A stretch of DNA of 64,000 nucleotides from Liriodendron chinense (lineage: Eukaryota > Streptophyta > Magnoliopsida > Magnoliales > Magnoliaceae), in the NCBI GenBank assembly GCA_003013855.2, contig ML058452.1, forward strand, positions 1,316,810 to 1,380,809, read 5' to 3'. Positions 32,405 to 44,774 of the stretch are shown in pieces (positions within the stretch are counted from its first letter, which is position 1; every line of letters starts with the position of its first letter). The notes beneath the pieces were generated by a model. It was given only the letters and a program-made list of their open reading frames with translations, was not told the DNA's origin and did no database searches. The position numbers were made by a program, and so were the translations under genes.

Positions 32405-32811
32405 ATCCATCCTAGACTCCGAGCATGATGGATGCTTGGAATTCCTTGCACAACAATTAGGTAGTTTATGATCGATAAAGTCGTTTGATCCATTGTCGAT
32501 TCTAGGCACGATGAATGATTAAGATTCCCTACGCTCATCGAGCTAGTGCGAGTAAGTTCATCGAGCTAGTGTAGGTAAAGTCATCAATCTGTAAAATTCC
32601 TTGATCCACTATAGACTCTAGGAACAGTTATGCTTTGAATTTCCTACGATCGATGGATAAAATCTTAACGGTTGGATCAATCAATCAAAGCCTTCTATCT
32701 TGTAAATATGCATTTGATCTTATGAATTTGTGATCTTAGCGATTAACTTTTTGGCAAAGTTGTTTATCTATATAATTCTTTAATCCATTGTCGACTCCAG
32801 GCACAGTGGAT
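32405..32811 (+). repeat. Tandem hairpin II repeats in the solo LTR
   Basis: Diverged copies of a ~30-base motif centred on GACTCCAGGCA lie at 32405-32433, 32488-32516, about 32605-32633 (weak) and 32783-32811. Each of the three clear copies can form a stem between ATCCA-like and TGGAT-like arms. Copies are 83-180 bp apart, with similar intervening sequence (CTTGAATTCCTTGC). Confidence 0.7.
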
Positions 32812-33235
32812 GCTTGAAATTTCTTGCGATCAACTAACCAGTGCTTTATGGTCAGATCGATTGGTTATGATAACCATCTTTTGTGAAATATACAAGTGGT
32901 TTTACTGTTTCATCTTTCAATTGGAGCAGATCTTTATTCAAATCCAATTGAGTTATAGCTGAACCAAAGAATCAAACGTTATGGATTAACTAAAGGTGGA
33001 TATCCCCAATGCCTTAGCCCTTTTCCATTATTGTTTTTCAAACACACACACAAATTGCTCCACACTTGTACATAAAATCAGTTTTTGTCTCTCCAACCTA
33101 AACTAATTCCAATAAGTATTCTTAACCCCCAATCCATGCGGTTCAACATCAGTCTCATTGAGTATTTACTACTTCACTACCTGCACTGGGGTGTGCAATC
33201 TTCAGATTGTAGCAGGAGCTAGTGGAGCCGTCCGT

Positions 33236-33942
33236 TGGGCGGAAAGCAATCGGTTGCAAGTAGATTTATCAAAAGAAACTGGATAGGTACAAGACCAGAT
33301 TGGAAGCGAAGGGTTATGCTTATAGGGAGGGTGTAAATTTCAATGAAATATTTGCACCAGTGGTAAATCAAGTATCTATATATCAGACTTATATTGTCTT
33401 TGGTTGTTCAATACAATCTGGAACTAGAACAGTTAGATGTAAAGTCTGCATTTCTATATGGGGAACTAGAAGAACAGATCTACATAAAGCAGCCTAAAGG
33501 GTTCGCGGTGCAGAGAAATGAGAATTCAGTTTGTAGGTTAAAGAGGTTATTGTAGGACCTAAAACAGTTTCTTAGGCAGTGATATAAGAAATTTAATTCT
33601 TTCATGTTGAGCTAGCAGTTTATCAGAAGTGAATTCGATCATTGTGTCTGTTTTAGAGCACTGAGTGACAAGAAATTCATTATTATGGTGTTATCTGTTG
33701 ATGATATTCTTATCGTCAGTCATAGCATGTCTAAAATCAACATATTAAAGGTTCAATTATCCAGGACATTTGAGCTGAAAGATCTAGGGGGTATAAAAAA
33801 GATTCTTGACATCAATATACACAGAAACAGGAAAATGAGTAGGCTATGGTTGTCTCAGGAAGAATATCTTAAGAAGGTCTTAGTCAAGTTTAAACTAAAA
33901 AAAGCAAAATCAGTTAACACTCCCCATACTGCTCACTTTTAG
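33236..33942 (+). pseudogene. Copia reverse transcriptase, main part
   Basis: The frame resumes after the solo LTR with YKTRLEAKGYAYREGVNFNE and IFAPVV, the conserved RT core. Frames break near 33390, 33500 and 33560. The catalytic segment reads VLSVDDILIVSHS (33685-33942), followed by FELKDLGGIKKILDINIHRN and WLSQEEYLKKVLVKF. The aspartates are intact, but the frame is not. Confidence 0.88.
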
Positions 33943-33944
33943 CT

Positions 33945-34640
33945 TTCTTTGGAGTTATGTCCTACGTCAGATGAAGAAAAGCAGTATATGTCTCATGTGC
34001 ATGCCCTACTTGAGCACGGTTGACAGTCTTATGTATGTCATGGTCTGTACTAAATTGATTTTTCACATGTGGTTGGTATTGTGAGTAGATATATGTCAAA
34101 CCCTGGCAAAGACCTTTGGGGAGCAATGAAATGGTTACTTCAGTATAAACGATGTACAATGAACTAATTTTTTATTTTTGAAAATTCTGACTATGTAGAT
34201 GTGGATTATACAAGGAATGTGGATAATAAAAGGTCGACTTCCGGTTATTCGTTTATGTTAGTGGGTAAGCTATTAGTTAGATGTCGAAGCTTTAGTCTGT
34301 GGTTGCACTTTCTACAACCGAAGCTGAATACATGGTAGTGACGGAAGCATTCAAGGAAGTTGTTTGGTTAAAAGGGTGATGAATGAGCAGGGATTTAGCA
34401 GGAAGTTGTGCCTGTACATTGTGACAGTGAGAATGCAATTAATTTGGTAAAGAACTTGATGTATTACTCGTGGACTAAACATATTAATGTTCGTTACCAC
34501 TTTATCCAGTAGATGCTAAAGGAGATGTCACTCTTAAGAAGATTCAAACTAACAAGAATCCGATAGACGTGCTAACGAAGATTGTTCCTGTAAAGAAGTT
34601 TTATTTTTGCTCGACTTCTCTGAGCTTGGCATAAAAGAAA
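33945..34640 (+). pseudogene. Copia RNase H, decayed
   Basis: Pieces of the Copia RNase H follow RT: PGKDLWGAMKWLLQY (about 34100-34145), DYVDVDYTRNVDNKRSTSGY (about 34190-34250) and a C-terminal block ending near the 3' untranslated region at 34640. Several stops and shifts are present. About 100 bases separate it from the 3' LTR. Confidence 0.78.
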
Positions 34641-34740
34641 TGAAGATGGAGTGTGCACAAAGAAATGTCATTATTTTGAAGATGATTAGAAATGGTGAGC
34701 TTTGAGCAGTGAAGCTAGATAATTAAAGTCACAGTGGAGA

Positions 34741-35250
34741 TTATTAATCGAGTGCCTTTAATTATAGTGTAGAGAAGGCCTCTATTGGTTTGACCGATGA
34801 CTTTGTCGGTATGACCGAAAAATGGGTGTGTTCCTGGATTCGATAATATTGCACTCTGTGATGTTTTGCTCATTTTCGGTTCGATCGGGATTTGTCATCT
34901 GGTCCTGTCAGTCCGACCGATGGAAATACATAAGTTTGTTTAAGTACAGGATTTATTTCTTAATTTTGTACGAGGGTATATAAAGTACCTTTGTAATTAT
35001 GATTAGGGTAATGAGAGGAGAGCCTAGCACGAATATACAAGGATTTTGAAATAAAGCTAAGGTTTTTATTGTAAGTTGTTCCATCTCTTGTAACCTTCTT
35101 CTTATTATAGTGGATTGATTGTCGCTTTGTGTCATGGTTTTTTCCCGCAAGGGTTTTCCACGTAAAATCTCATGTGTTCTTTGTGTTTGTTTGGATTTTT
35201 CATTATCTATTGCTTCTTTAATTCAATCGGAGGTTGCTTATGCTCCCAAC
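34741..35250 (+). repeat. 3' LTR of the Copia element
   Basis: It aligns with 6831-7322 from the start (TTATTAATCGAGTGCC, against TGGTTGATCCAGTGCC) to the end (CTCCCAAC). The purine-rich CAGTGGAGA immediately before it is the likely polypurine tract. TATA-like GTATATAAAG lies at about 34976-34985. Upstream are TGACCGA, TCGGT and TTCGATCGGG dyad pieces (34785-34925). Confidence 0.85.
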
Positions 35251-37083
35251 GGTTATGTAGGTCCTAATTTTACTAATTCCTCTCCAAATATAATTCGGGT
35301 AACCAAGAAAATCTTAGTCTTTTTTTTTCCACTATTATTTTCCAATTTTGTACCATCATCAGTCCCTTCCAGTACTAAATTATTTAGGTATGCTAATGTT
35401 CAACAACACCAAACACAGAAATTACACCTTAAGTTGTGGAATGCCCCCAATATGGTTCTACCCCATCATCTCCCTCATATTTGTTAATCATCTCTTTGGA
35501 AGACCAATTGTAGTGATAGACATGTATTGATGTCTTAAGTGCTTTATGGATCAATGTGAGACTTGATATATATAACATGTTCCCATGTGTTGTAGTTAGA
35601 TATATCTATCGTGTTTTAGTTATCCAAGCCATTCATAAGAATGACTGAACAATGGATTCAGGATTGGAATATTTCAACTATTTCATTACTTAATTGTTTT
35701 CTTTTAAGTACACATTGCCTTGTTTTATGAGCCATTGGTCTTTAGATCTTCAATCTTGGAGATTTTCAAAGGTAGTCATCATTAAACTATAAAGTCGGTT
35801 GGATGTGAGCATTATGTCGACATAGGTTCTCTAGGTCATGGTGTTGGATAAGCAATCCAAGGCATGTTGTCTTAGACTAGCTATTCTATTGCTTATTTGT
35901 CGAACACTTAATAATAGGAAGTAAAGATACACTATAACATATGCAGAGAGCTTAATAGAAATTGTGGCATATCTAGCATTTAAATTAAGTGCATTTCAAC
36001 AATATTACAAGTGGCATATGTTGGGCGGTTGAAGATCGATAGTAGCATAATGTTATCTTAATTGTTGATTATAATAACCATGGATCATGTATAGACATGT
36101 TATTGATTTTATAATTAATATATGTTTTATTTTAATCGTTTATATATATGAGAGGGTTTACTTTGTTGTCAATGAGAATTTGAGTTTGGCCATAGCAACA
36201 ACTCCCGAAGGAGTTATGTTCATGGATCTTGGTACCCTGTTAGTCCATGACTACCCAGCAGGTTTTAAGACAAGCTTGTGCTTATCCTGTGTAAGGGGAC
36301 CGATGACGAGTAGGGATGGAAAGCAAGAACGAGAGAGATCCATCATGAAATTGCGCAGCGGATGGTCTAACACGACACCCTATGACATTCCCTGTCTAGG
36401 AGATTAATAAATGATAAGCGTACATCCCTTTATCTTGAATCTCCTGAATAGCCATGGAATCATGCTGGAAAAGGAGAATACTAATAAATGCCCCAACCCT
36501 AAGAACTCACCATGTGAGCAGGCTATAGAGCTCGAAGCATGGATCACAAAGACGATTCCAAGGCTGGTAAATAACAACCATAAGTTCATGCATTCTTACA
36601 TATCATGCATCTCTTGCATCTTATTAAGTTTCATCATTTTCTCACCACAGATTTACTTATCACCTTTTTGCCGCTATAGTATAGTTTACTTCGAAATAAA
36701 GGTACTCTAAAAGAGATGTAATCAAGGGTTTGTGGTAAATCATAACCTAGAATGTAATAAGAACCCATATAATAATAATAAATGCTTTCTCACTAAGCAT
36801 GCTCTCTTCTCTCTTCTGTGTGCTGATGTGATGAGGATATTTTTGAATTTATTGTGAATGACAATCAATGTGATCCCCAACATATTATCTATTCAATATT
36901 TATAACAGATTCTTAAATCGTGACCTACACCAATCAAGAAGAGGAGTTTGAATCTTCCGTTAGGGCGAGGTGTGGACCCATCCGCTATGTTTGAGAGAGT
37001 TTGTGCCCCTCGGTTTGTTCAACCGATGCAGTAGGCTCATTGATGCCCTACCTACGGGATATAACACCCGTCATGGCTATCTC
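35251..37083. other. 1.8 kb without a recognisable gene
   Basis: AT-rich sequence with short frames on both strands only. A plus frame at 36087-36407 (including EGVMFMDLGTLLVHDYPAGF) and another at 36411-36710 have no domain I can name and no gene-like context. The text just before 37083 (about 36950-37080) resembles retrotransposon untranslated sequence, but I cannot assign it. Confidence 0.6.
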
Positions 37084-38234
37084 TGTTCACAACCCCAAGT
37101 GTAGGGCTACAATGTAGTAATAATTTGGTAGAGATCGTCCTCAGGAATTTGAAGTAACAATTCCAAACATAAACTAACCTAGATTAGCTAAATTCATATT
37201 TATAGCAAGTTGAGTGATTTTAGAACATAAATAGTAACTTTAAAAGGAAATTCAGAGAATAAAAGCATTAGAGTGCCAATGATCCACTTATAATAATTTA
37301 CAATGTCAAATTCATCAATCTAAGTTGATAACTTAATTGGAATCGAAGTCCTATCTCTATCCAATTGGAAGATAAATTCACTTAAACCATAATTCACAAA
37401 CTAATATAGAATCTGAAATTCAATAGGTTGGTTCTAGATAGAATATGAAGTACTTAACTTGTAGGATTATGAAGCATCCACCATAATCATGATGAATATA
37501 TGAATTCTAAAAATAAAAAATCTTAAAAACCTACTTGATCAATCTTAGAAAAAAAAAACTATCTCATGTAATCACAATCACAAGTGATGAAAGATTAAAC
37601 TAAAATTATAAACTTTATTCAAACAAAAAACTATCAAATTCATCATTAAAACCTTAAACACTTGAATAAATGAAATCTAAGCATTATAAGCGACTATAAG
37701 CTTCACCTCTTAGCCCTAGCTAAGAGGTTTAGCCAACCATGAAGATGGTTGAACTAAGAAACTCTTAAAAAAATATAGAAAAACATAAAACTAGAACTAG
37801 AAACTTCAAAAATTCAATGTAGAAGCCTCTACTTTGAATTCTCCTTACTCCTTTTCTTCTAGGACTCATTGGATTTGTTAAGATGTGTTGGGAAAAGCCC
37901 TTAAATAGGAAAAATCCATCAAGTTTCATAGATCGAAAAGATTCCACCGACTTTCACAAAAATCACACAATTATCAACTCTTTCGATGAGAACTTCGATA
38001 GCATTGGAAACAGGTCGATGGCATCAAAAATAGTCCAGAGACTGGCTTTTTTCTGCATTGGTTCGATGGGATTTTGATGGCATCGAAGTAATTTTTTATG
38101 GCACTTCAATCACATCGACTCTCAATTTCGATGACATTGAAATATAGTCAGCAGCACTGTAGGGTTATTTCCTGAACTTTCTACATCTTGCTTTTCTGGC
38201 CTTGCAGCTCTACACTTTGGCACTGTTATGAACA
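37084..38234 (-). mobile_element. Athila-type solo LTR (1151 bp)
   Basis: It begins TGTTCACAACCCC and ends TTATGAACA on the plus strand; TGTTCA and TGAACA are inverted ends. The start resembles the Athila-like LTR (CCCCAAGTGTAGGG, then GTAGTAATAATT). No PBS or coding sequence adjoins. On the minus strand there is a TATA-like CTATTTAAGG at about 37898-37908, hairpin I at 37706-37727 and a hairpin II variant at 37476-37497. The U3 part carries several TCGATGGCATCGA-type dyads (37985-38145). Flanks ATCTC and CCCGA do not match, so the target duplication is lost or a recombination occurred. Confidence 0.8.
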
Positions 38235-38369
38235 CCCGAGGTAGAAGGCTCTACTCTGACATCATGTAAAGTATGCTTTATAGTTGCCTCTCTTGAAGAT
38301 CTTTTGTATTAGAATACGTGACCGAAAGGAGTAGACAAAGGCTCTGTGTTTTTTTTCTTTTTCGAGTCT

Positions 38370-38903
38370 TGTAACACACTGTACTTTTCTGTACTCGGGT
38401 GTTACCACGAGAATTCAAAATATATGTGTATCTGTAATGCCCTTCCGTAACTCTTTCGTCAATTTGTGCGTGACTCCTGATGCCCCGGACTGGCAGTGCG
38501 TAGTTCGCACCTAAATGACTGAAGTCCTGAGATCCCAAAACCTCTGTCACATTGACCGCGCCGTCCTCGCGATCGCAATGGCGAAAACAGTGCATCGATC
38601 TGATACCCGAGCGCAAAGATATGGACATTTAATCAAAACACCTAAAAAAATATGGTTGTGCACACTCGTGTGGGGCCACCCAATGTGCGGCCCACTACAC
38701 GGTCTCCCAAGCAATCATTTTCCCTCCCTTGTAATTATTACACTTAGTTATTACACAAAAAAATATATATATAAAAAAAAGAATAAATTAATAAAAATTA
38801 AATAAATAATAAAATAGAGAAAGGTGTAATGATGGAGTGTCATGATGACACCCCATTCCTCTCCCATGCCCCCCACGTCCTTTACTATCCTTTCATTTAA
38901 TAA

Positions 38904-38957
<54 letters not shown>

Positions 38958-39044
38958 GATTATAAGATGCATGGGTGGGGGGAACGATCTCTCCCCCTTC
39001 ATCCTTCATTTCTTCTTCATTCATATGCCATCCACACCCTTCCT

Positions 39045-39126
<82 letters not shown>

Positions 39127-42100
39127 GCCATCTTCATCAACCTCCCCTCCATCTCAACCATTCATTCACTTCAACCGTCAAGATCAACCTTTGATCAAGG
39201 ATACCAAGGTGAGTGCAAACTTCCCCCCTTTTTCTCATTTACCTTTCATTTTATTTTCTTGGGCCCACCTTGTGAAGGGCAATGAGATGGATGGGCTGGA
39301 TCATCAGGAAAGGGCCCCACGTACATGTAATAATAATAATAATAATAATGTTAAAAAAAAAGATAAAGGAGATGGTCGCTGGACAGACAGCATCAAGAGG
39401 ACGCTGCTACCCAGCCGCGCCTGGGCTGAAAGCCCTTTGGGCGTTGACCGTGGGTCCCCACTCGTGGGACCCACCTTAATGCATGTATTCGATCCACGCC
39501 GTCCATCTGTTTCTCCATCCCATTTTAGGGATGGACACCAAAAATAAAGTAGATCCAGATCTCGGGTGGACCACACCATAGAAAATAGCGGAGATGAGGA
39601 TGTCCACTGTCGAAATCTTTGGGCCCACCGTGATGTTTGTGAACATTTTTACCTTTCCAATATTGGACTCTGCGGGTTCCCCATGAGTTGGGGAACCTGA
39701 TGAACGGATTGGATTATACCCATGTGGGCCCCACTTGAAATAAGCAAGAAATAAAAAAAGTCGAAAAGAAAAGAAAAGGGAACCAGCGTCCAGGCGCTGA
39801 ACGTTCACAACGTCAGAACGCTGGAACAGTCCAGCGTCACCGGACGGTTTGAATGGGGTCCCCATTCGTGGGCCCCACCTTAATGTTTTTGTTGTATCCA
39901 CACCGTTCATCTGTTTTCCCAAGTCATTCTAGGGCCAGGGCCCGAATATGAACCAGATCCAAATCTTAAGCGGACCGCACCACATGAAACAGTAGAGGTA
40001 AGGATGCCCACTAACGAAACTTCCTCAGCCCACATTGATGTTTGTAGACCAATCCAACCACCATATATTAAGCTCGTTGGGTCCCCAATGAGCTGGGTAA
40101 CCTGATAGACGGAGTGGATCACCCTTATGTGGGCCCCACTCGATCAAAACCAAAAAAAAAAGAGAAAGAAAGAAAAGAAGAAGCAAGCGGCGTCGCTGAC
40201 GCTGGCTCGTGAGGCCAGCTGGTGGCCCACTCGTGGGTCCCACCATGATGCATGTGCTATATCCTCACCGTCCATCCATTTGGGGAGATCATTTTAAGTC
40301 ATGATATGAAAAATGAAGAAGATCCAGATCTCAAGTGGGCCGTGCCGGAAGAAACAATAAAGACCATTGAATTTTAGTGTTTTGGGCCATGTTTGGCTGT
40401 CCTTGGTGGGCCCAACGTGGGAGCAATGTAGAAACCACCATTTGGACCTTGAATACTGTATGTGTGGCTACAACAATGACATTTTACCTGGGCCAAAGCG
40501 GACCCCACATGATCAGAAATTAAGTTCCAAAATGGGGTCGGGCAAAGTTGTGCAGGAATTTCTGTGCAGAAATTCCAAGTGCTCATGTTTGGCCCCGCAC
40601 CAAAAAATATTTATACATATCCAGCAGGCCCTACCTTATGGGTTTTAGAGACCATGCATGGGTCTACCAGGGGGACTTACACGCCAAAAGGTGATCTTGT
40701 TTGATGGTGGGACGTGCCCAAAGTTGGGCCAAAATCATTTCTGCACTACCATTTCTGCACAACTCCAAGTACCTATGTTTGGGCCTTTGTTAAAAATTGT
40801 ACACACACAAACAAAGGGATCCGTCTTATGAGTTTTGAAGACCATACATTGGTCTGTGAAGTGGTCATTTTATTTCTTCAGAAGATAGCCCCTTGTGATC
40901 ACAAATTGGACTCAAACTTAGCCCAAAACCATTTATGCATGTAAAGTCTGTTTAATTAGAAATGTACGTGAGGCCACATCCATGGGATCCACTACCTTCC
41001 TAAAGTATTAAATAAGTCATTTAAACCCTAAACTTGAATTTAGAGCCACCACCATAGGGTTGATCTTAACCGTATAAATTATGGATATAACAATCTAACC
41101 GCATAAATGGTCTAAAACATGGTAGGGTCGAATTCTAGCGAGCGTGTACATGCTTCAAGCAACATTGAAAGATGCTTCGATTCTTAAGGTGATGATTCCT
41201 CCCCTTGAGCTTTCCGCCTTCATGTTAATTAAGTAATAGTTTTATTCATATATGATTGAAAATTTTACTCTGTCTCATTATTACCTCTGCTGTTTGATTT
41301 TGCCATAAATCATATGTTTAATCTTGTTATATGTGATTTTCTTTATAACTGTGAATTATTTACGAATTTTGGAATTGTCATTTTCATTCATCATGTTTGG
41401 AATATGAAAGTGGAATGTGAATTTGAATAGTTGCGATCACCTATATTTGATGTGACCTTAAACTGGTGGCCTTTGGAAGTGATTTATTGGAAAGATTCCT
41501 AATGGTGTCCTCAGATGGAATTGTTGGACTAGTATGGAAATATTTTTAATGACGTCCTTATATGGACTTGTTGGGCTGAATGTCCTATTGAGATGAGTTG
41601 TTGGGATTCCCGATGGACTTGATGGACCAATGGTCCTGTGAGATAAATTATTGATTATGTCTCTAGTTGGACTCGTGTGGAAATATTTTGGAGAATTATT
41701 GTGATGAAAGGCCACTAGTTGTAAGGGAATGTCATAATTGATTTGGATTGTAAATTGGAATAATAATGGTTGGTTTAATCATGCATCTCATGGCACAGAC
41801 GGGACGTGTGGTGACGAGCCATATTACTGTCGGGTGGTCTGGTTGTTGAGAGCACGTGCCCTCGAGGTATTTTCGCTGGCTCTAGACCACCATAGAGTGT
41901 GTCATTCACTGAGAGCACGTACCTTTGGTATTTTTGCTGGTGATGACTACTCGTGATATTGTCGGGCTGATGTGTGTCCTTAGTGACTTCCAGACCATTG
42001 GGTGAGGCCGATGTGTGTCCTTAGTGACTTCCGGATCACCAATTGATGAATTTGCATTGTGGGGCTGATGTGTGTCCTTAGTGACTTCCAGACCACATTT

Positions 42101-42661
42101 TCCAGCTGGATGTGCATCCCCAGGCTGAGGGACATGTGCATGCATTCATGCATTTAAGAAAGACTGCATCATGGATGTTTTGTACATTTTTTTTAATTTT
42201 TTATTCTTCTTGATTAATGTGTTGGTGTGTAATCTTGAGGGGACCTCACACTGAGCTGAACACTCATGTTGTTAAATTTCAACCGTACAGTTGGCGTAGG
42301 TGATTTAAATAATGTACAGGTTATACTGGAATGGAGCAGGATGCTCAGGTTTTGCTGGTGTCATGGATCAAAGAGCCGTGTTTAATGGTTGCTGTTTTAA
42401 ATTTTGTATATAATTGTAATTGTTTATTAGTGTATTCTGAATTAAATTCGAGATATTCGGTTTGTATAAGCCTTATGGGCACCACTCTGCGATATTTGTT
42501 GTATCTTTCCTATATGCATGGTTTGTTTTCTTCCGCAGTGAATACCCTTCTTGGAATGACAGTTGAAAATGGACTGAAATGTGGGTTTTCTTCATAGGCT
42601 AACGCCCGGGTCTTCAAAACATGGGTCTAGAACACGGGTTGTGAAAATTCGGAGCGTTACA
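38370..42661 (+). repeat. 5' LTR of the LARD-like element (4.29 kb)
   Basis: Within it are a TAA microsatellite (about 38902-38956), TG and GA microsatellites (39047-39123), three diverged ~365-404-bp tandem units starting at 39463, 39867 and 40232, and three direct copies of TGATGTGTGTCCTTAGTGAC (about 41968, 42011, 42066). It ends CGGAGCGTTACA. The many small frames are not coding. Confidence 0.93.
39463..40550. repeat. Diverged ~400-bp tandem units in the LTR
   Basis: Units starting CGTGGGNCCCACC at 39463, 39867 and 40232 share the order: GATGCATGTNTT, ATCCACACCGTCCATC, CATTTTAGG, AGATCCAGATCTC, GTGGACC. The same block family recurs singly at about 55355-55500 and 62878-62940, so the array was built from a dispersed genomic repeat. 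Confidence 0.85.
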
Positions 42662-44049
42662 GGTGGTATCAGAGCGGAGTGACGATAAACCAGGCCTTGG
42701 GAAAAGGAAGCTTATACAAACTACGGATGTCTCAAGTAGGGTGATGAAATTAGAGACTTGAACTTAGGTGAAATTCCCTTAGACTTAGGGTGTATTGTGA
42801 ATTAGAGACATAAACTTAGGCTCATTTGAAACCGTCGAGATAATCATTTGAACTTAGAAACAGAACTTAGGTTCCATGAAAAAAAAAATCATTGCCCACA
42901 AAATTATGCTTTAGACCTAAGAGTAGCATCATTGATATCCAACGAATAGTGGTGCAGTAAATAACTAGTAAATGATTTGACCTTACACAAAGCATTATAA
43001 CTAGATTAGGAATCCAGTTAAGAAGAGTAGCTTTGCGATTAAGATCCTCATAGTCAGTTGACTTTGTTGGCATCAATCTTAGCAACTTGTAGAACTTTAT
43101 GGTAATTCGAGTAAAATAGTTCGTCAAATAATCAGAGTGCACAGCGGAAGTATGATGAGCCATTTAGGTTTATTCCTCATGGATCCGAAAATTTTTCTTG
43201 TAAAATTGAAAAACTATATGATATTTCCCAAAATGTTAAAATGATTAGGATCATGGATTTACGGAACCATATTTAAGCGAAGTATACGCGGTTTGATCCA
43301 CATTCTAAATCCTAGCGATTACCAATGGACTCAATGCTCTAGCCAAGCAGAAGACCAAGATTCACTAGGATTAAGAAATGATACAAATGAACTCACTGCC
43401 TTGGCTACGTAGAAGATCAATTTATCAAGCTCAGACTTACTATAATCGTTCTTCCGTGTGTGTTAAACACTAAGAATTCTTTGGAGGGGGGTAGACTGTA
43501 ATAACCCTAGTTCAAACAGTCAGTTATATACTACATACATATAAGCACCTAGGTTTTAGATTTTTGTTAGGGTCTAGGTATGGAGTTTATATGCATCTTA
43601 CTGAATTTAGGTTATCCTGTTAGTAATTTTGGGGCACTAGTGTAAGAAATTGTAGGCTTAGAGTATATTCAAAGCATAAGGTTGAGGACCACTTGCTGGT
43701 AAATCTAGTCGTGAAGAATGTAGAAGCATTGAAAAGTAGGCTTCCCTCCTTGTTTGATTGAGAACTTAGACTGAATTAGGATCCCACTTTAAATGAACTT
43801 AGAGACATGAGTATAGGATTCCCGACTTGAGAACTTAGCCTAAATAGGAATCCCATTTGATAAACTTAGATACTTTACTTAGCACCCAAGCATGAGGCTG
43901 TTATTCACAAGCAATATCCTCACTTATTTGATGAATGATTGCTTAATATAAGTTTGATAATATGCATAGTTGGCTTTTCCTATTATGAGTTTGATACCGT
44001 GTTTACGGTTAGAAATTTCGAGGACGAAATTTTCTTTTAGGGGGTAGAT
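42662..44049 (+). other. Non-coding interior of the LARD-like element
   Basis: The PBS TGGTATCAGAGC is at 42664-42675. Phrases such as GACTTGAACTTAGG, AGACTTAGGG and GAACTTAG repeat irregularly over 42740-42870 and 43760-43870. There is no recognisable protein. At 44008-44040 the sequence AATTTCGAGGACGAAATTTT, followed by a stop, matches the last codons of chromovirus pol as seen at the end of the Tekay pol here, so the interior is a stripped-down chromovirus. Confidence 0.8.
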
Positions 44050-44543
44050 TGTAACACCCCGTACTTTTCTATACTCGGGTGTTACCACGAGAATTCAAAA
44101 TATATGTGTATCTGTAATGCCCTTCCGTAACTCTTTCGTCAATTTGTGCGCGACTCCTGATGCCTCAGACTGGCAGTGCGTAGTTCGCACCCAAATGACT
44201 GAAGTCCTGAGATCCCGAAACCTCTGTCACATTGACCGCGCCGTCCTCGCGATCGCAATGGCGAAAACAGTGCATCGATCTGATACCCGAGCGCAAAGAT
44301 ATGGACATTTAATCAAAACACCTAAAAAAATGTGGTTGTACACACTCGTGTGGGGCCACCCAATGTGGGGCCCACTACACGGTCTCCCAAGTAATCATTT
44401 TCCCTCCTTTGTAATTATTACACTTTGTTATTACACAAAAATATATATATAAAAAAAGAATAAATTAATAAAAATTAAATAAATAATAAAATAGAGAAAG
44501 TTGTAATGATGGAGTGTCATGATGACACCCCATTCCTCTCCCA

Positions 44544-44584
<41 letters not shown>

Positions 44585-44725
44585 ACGTCCTTTACCATCC
44601 TTTCATTTAATAAAAATAATAATAATAATAATAATAAAGATTATAAGATGCATGGGTGGGGGGAACGATCTCTCCCCCTTCATCCTTCATTTCTTCTTCA
44701 TTCATATGCCATCCACACCCTTCCT

Positions 44726-44774
<49 letters not shown>

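Larger units (their letters stand above)
28705..33214 (+). mobile_element. Solo LTR starting TGATAAG, with nested hAT element
   Basis: The insert starts TGATAAGTGC and ends GATTGTAGCA, between flanks AGAGC (28700-28704) and GGAGC (33215-33219), inside the Copia RT. Without the hAT element it is about 2.6 kb. It has one TATA box at 32115-32124 and no coding domains, PBS or second LTR, which fits a solo LTR on the plus strand. Downstream of TATA it carries three clear copies (32405, 32488, 32783), plus a weak fourth near 32605, of the hairpin II motif also found in Athila LTRs. A degenerate hairpin I-like block (CCTAACTAAGGCTATGGG) lies at about 32252, so an Athila/Tat relationship is likely. 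A non-LTR origin is not fully excluded. Confidence 0.6.
6831..35250 (+). mobile_element. Old Copia retrotransposon, split by two insertions
   Basis: Two related ~500-bp LTRs, at 6831-7322 and 34741-35250, bound pieces of a single Copia element on the plus strand. The pieces are gag (7388-7569, 26758-27070), protease and integrase (27080-28330), RT (28590-28704, 33236-33940) and RNase H (33945-34640). The order PR-INT-RT-RH defines Copia. The reading frame resumes across both insertions, which shows that the pieces were once joined. The LTRs differ at many positions and the frame has many stops, so it is the oldest member of the nest. Possible flanks TGTTA (6826-6830) and GGTTA (35251-35255) match at four of five bases, but the exact 3' end is uncertain. 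Confidence 0.88.

Noticed and set aside
36087..36710. Two plus-strand open frames of about 100 codons
   Set aside because: No domain, no clear start context and surrounded by repeat sequence; I could not support a gene.
38751..39126. Open frames made of long isoleucine or Cys-Val/Arg-Glu runs
   Set aside because: They are translations of TAA, TG and GA microsatellites within the LARD LTR.
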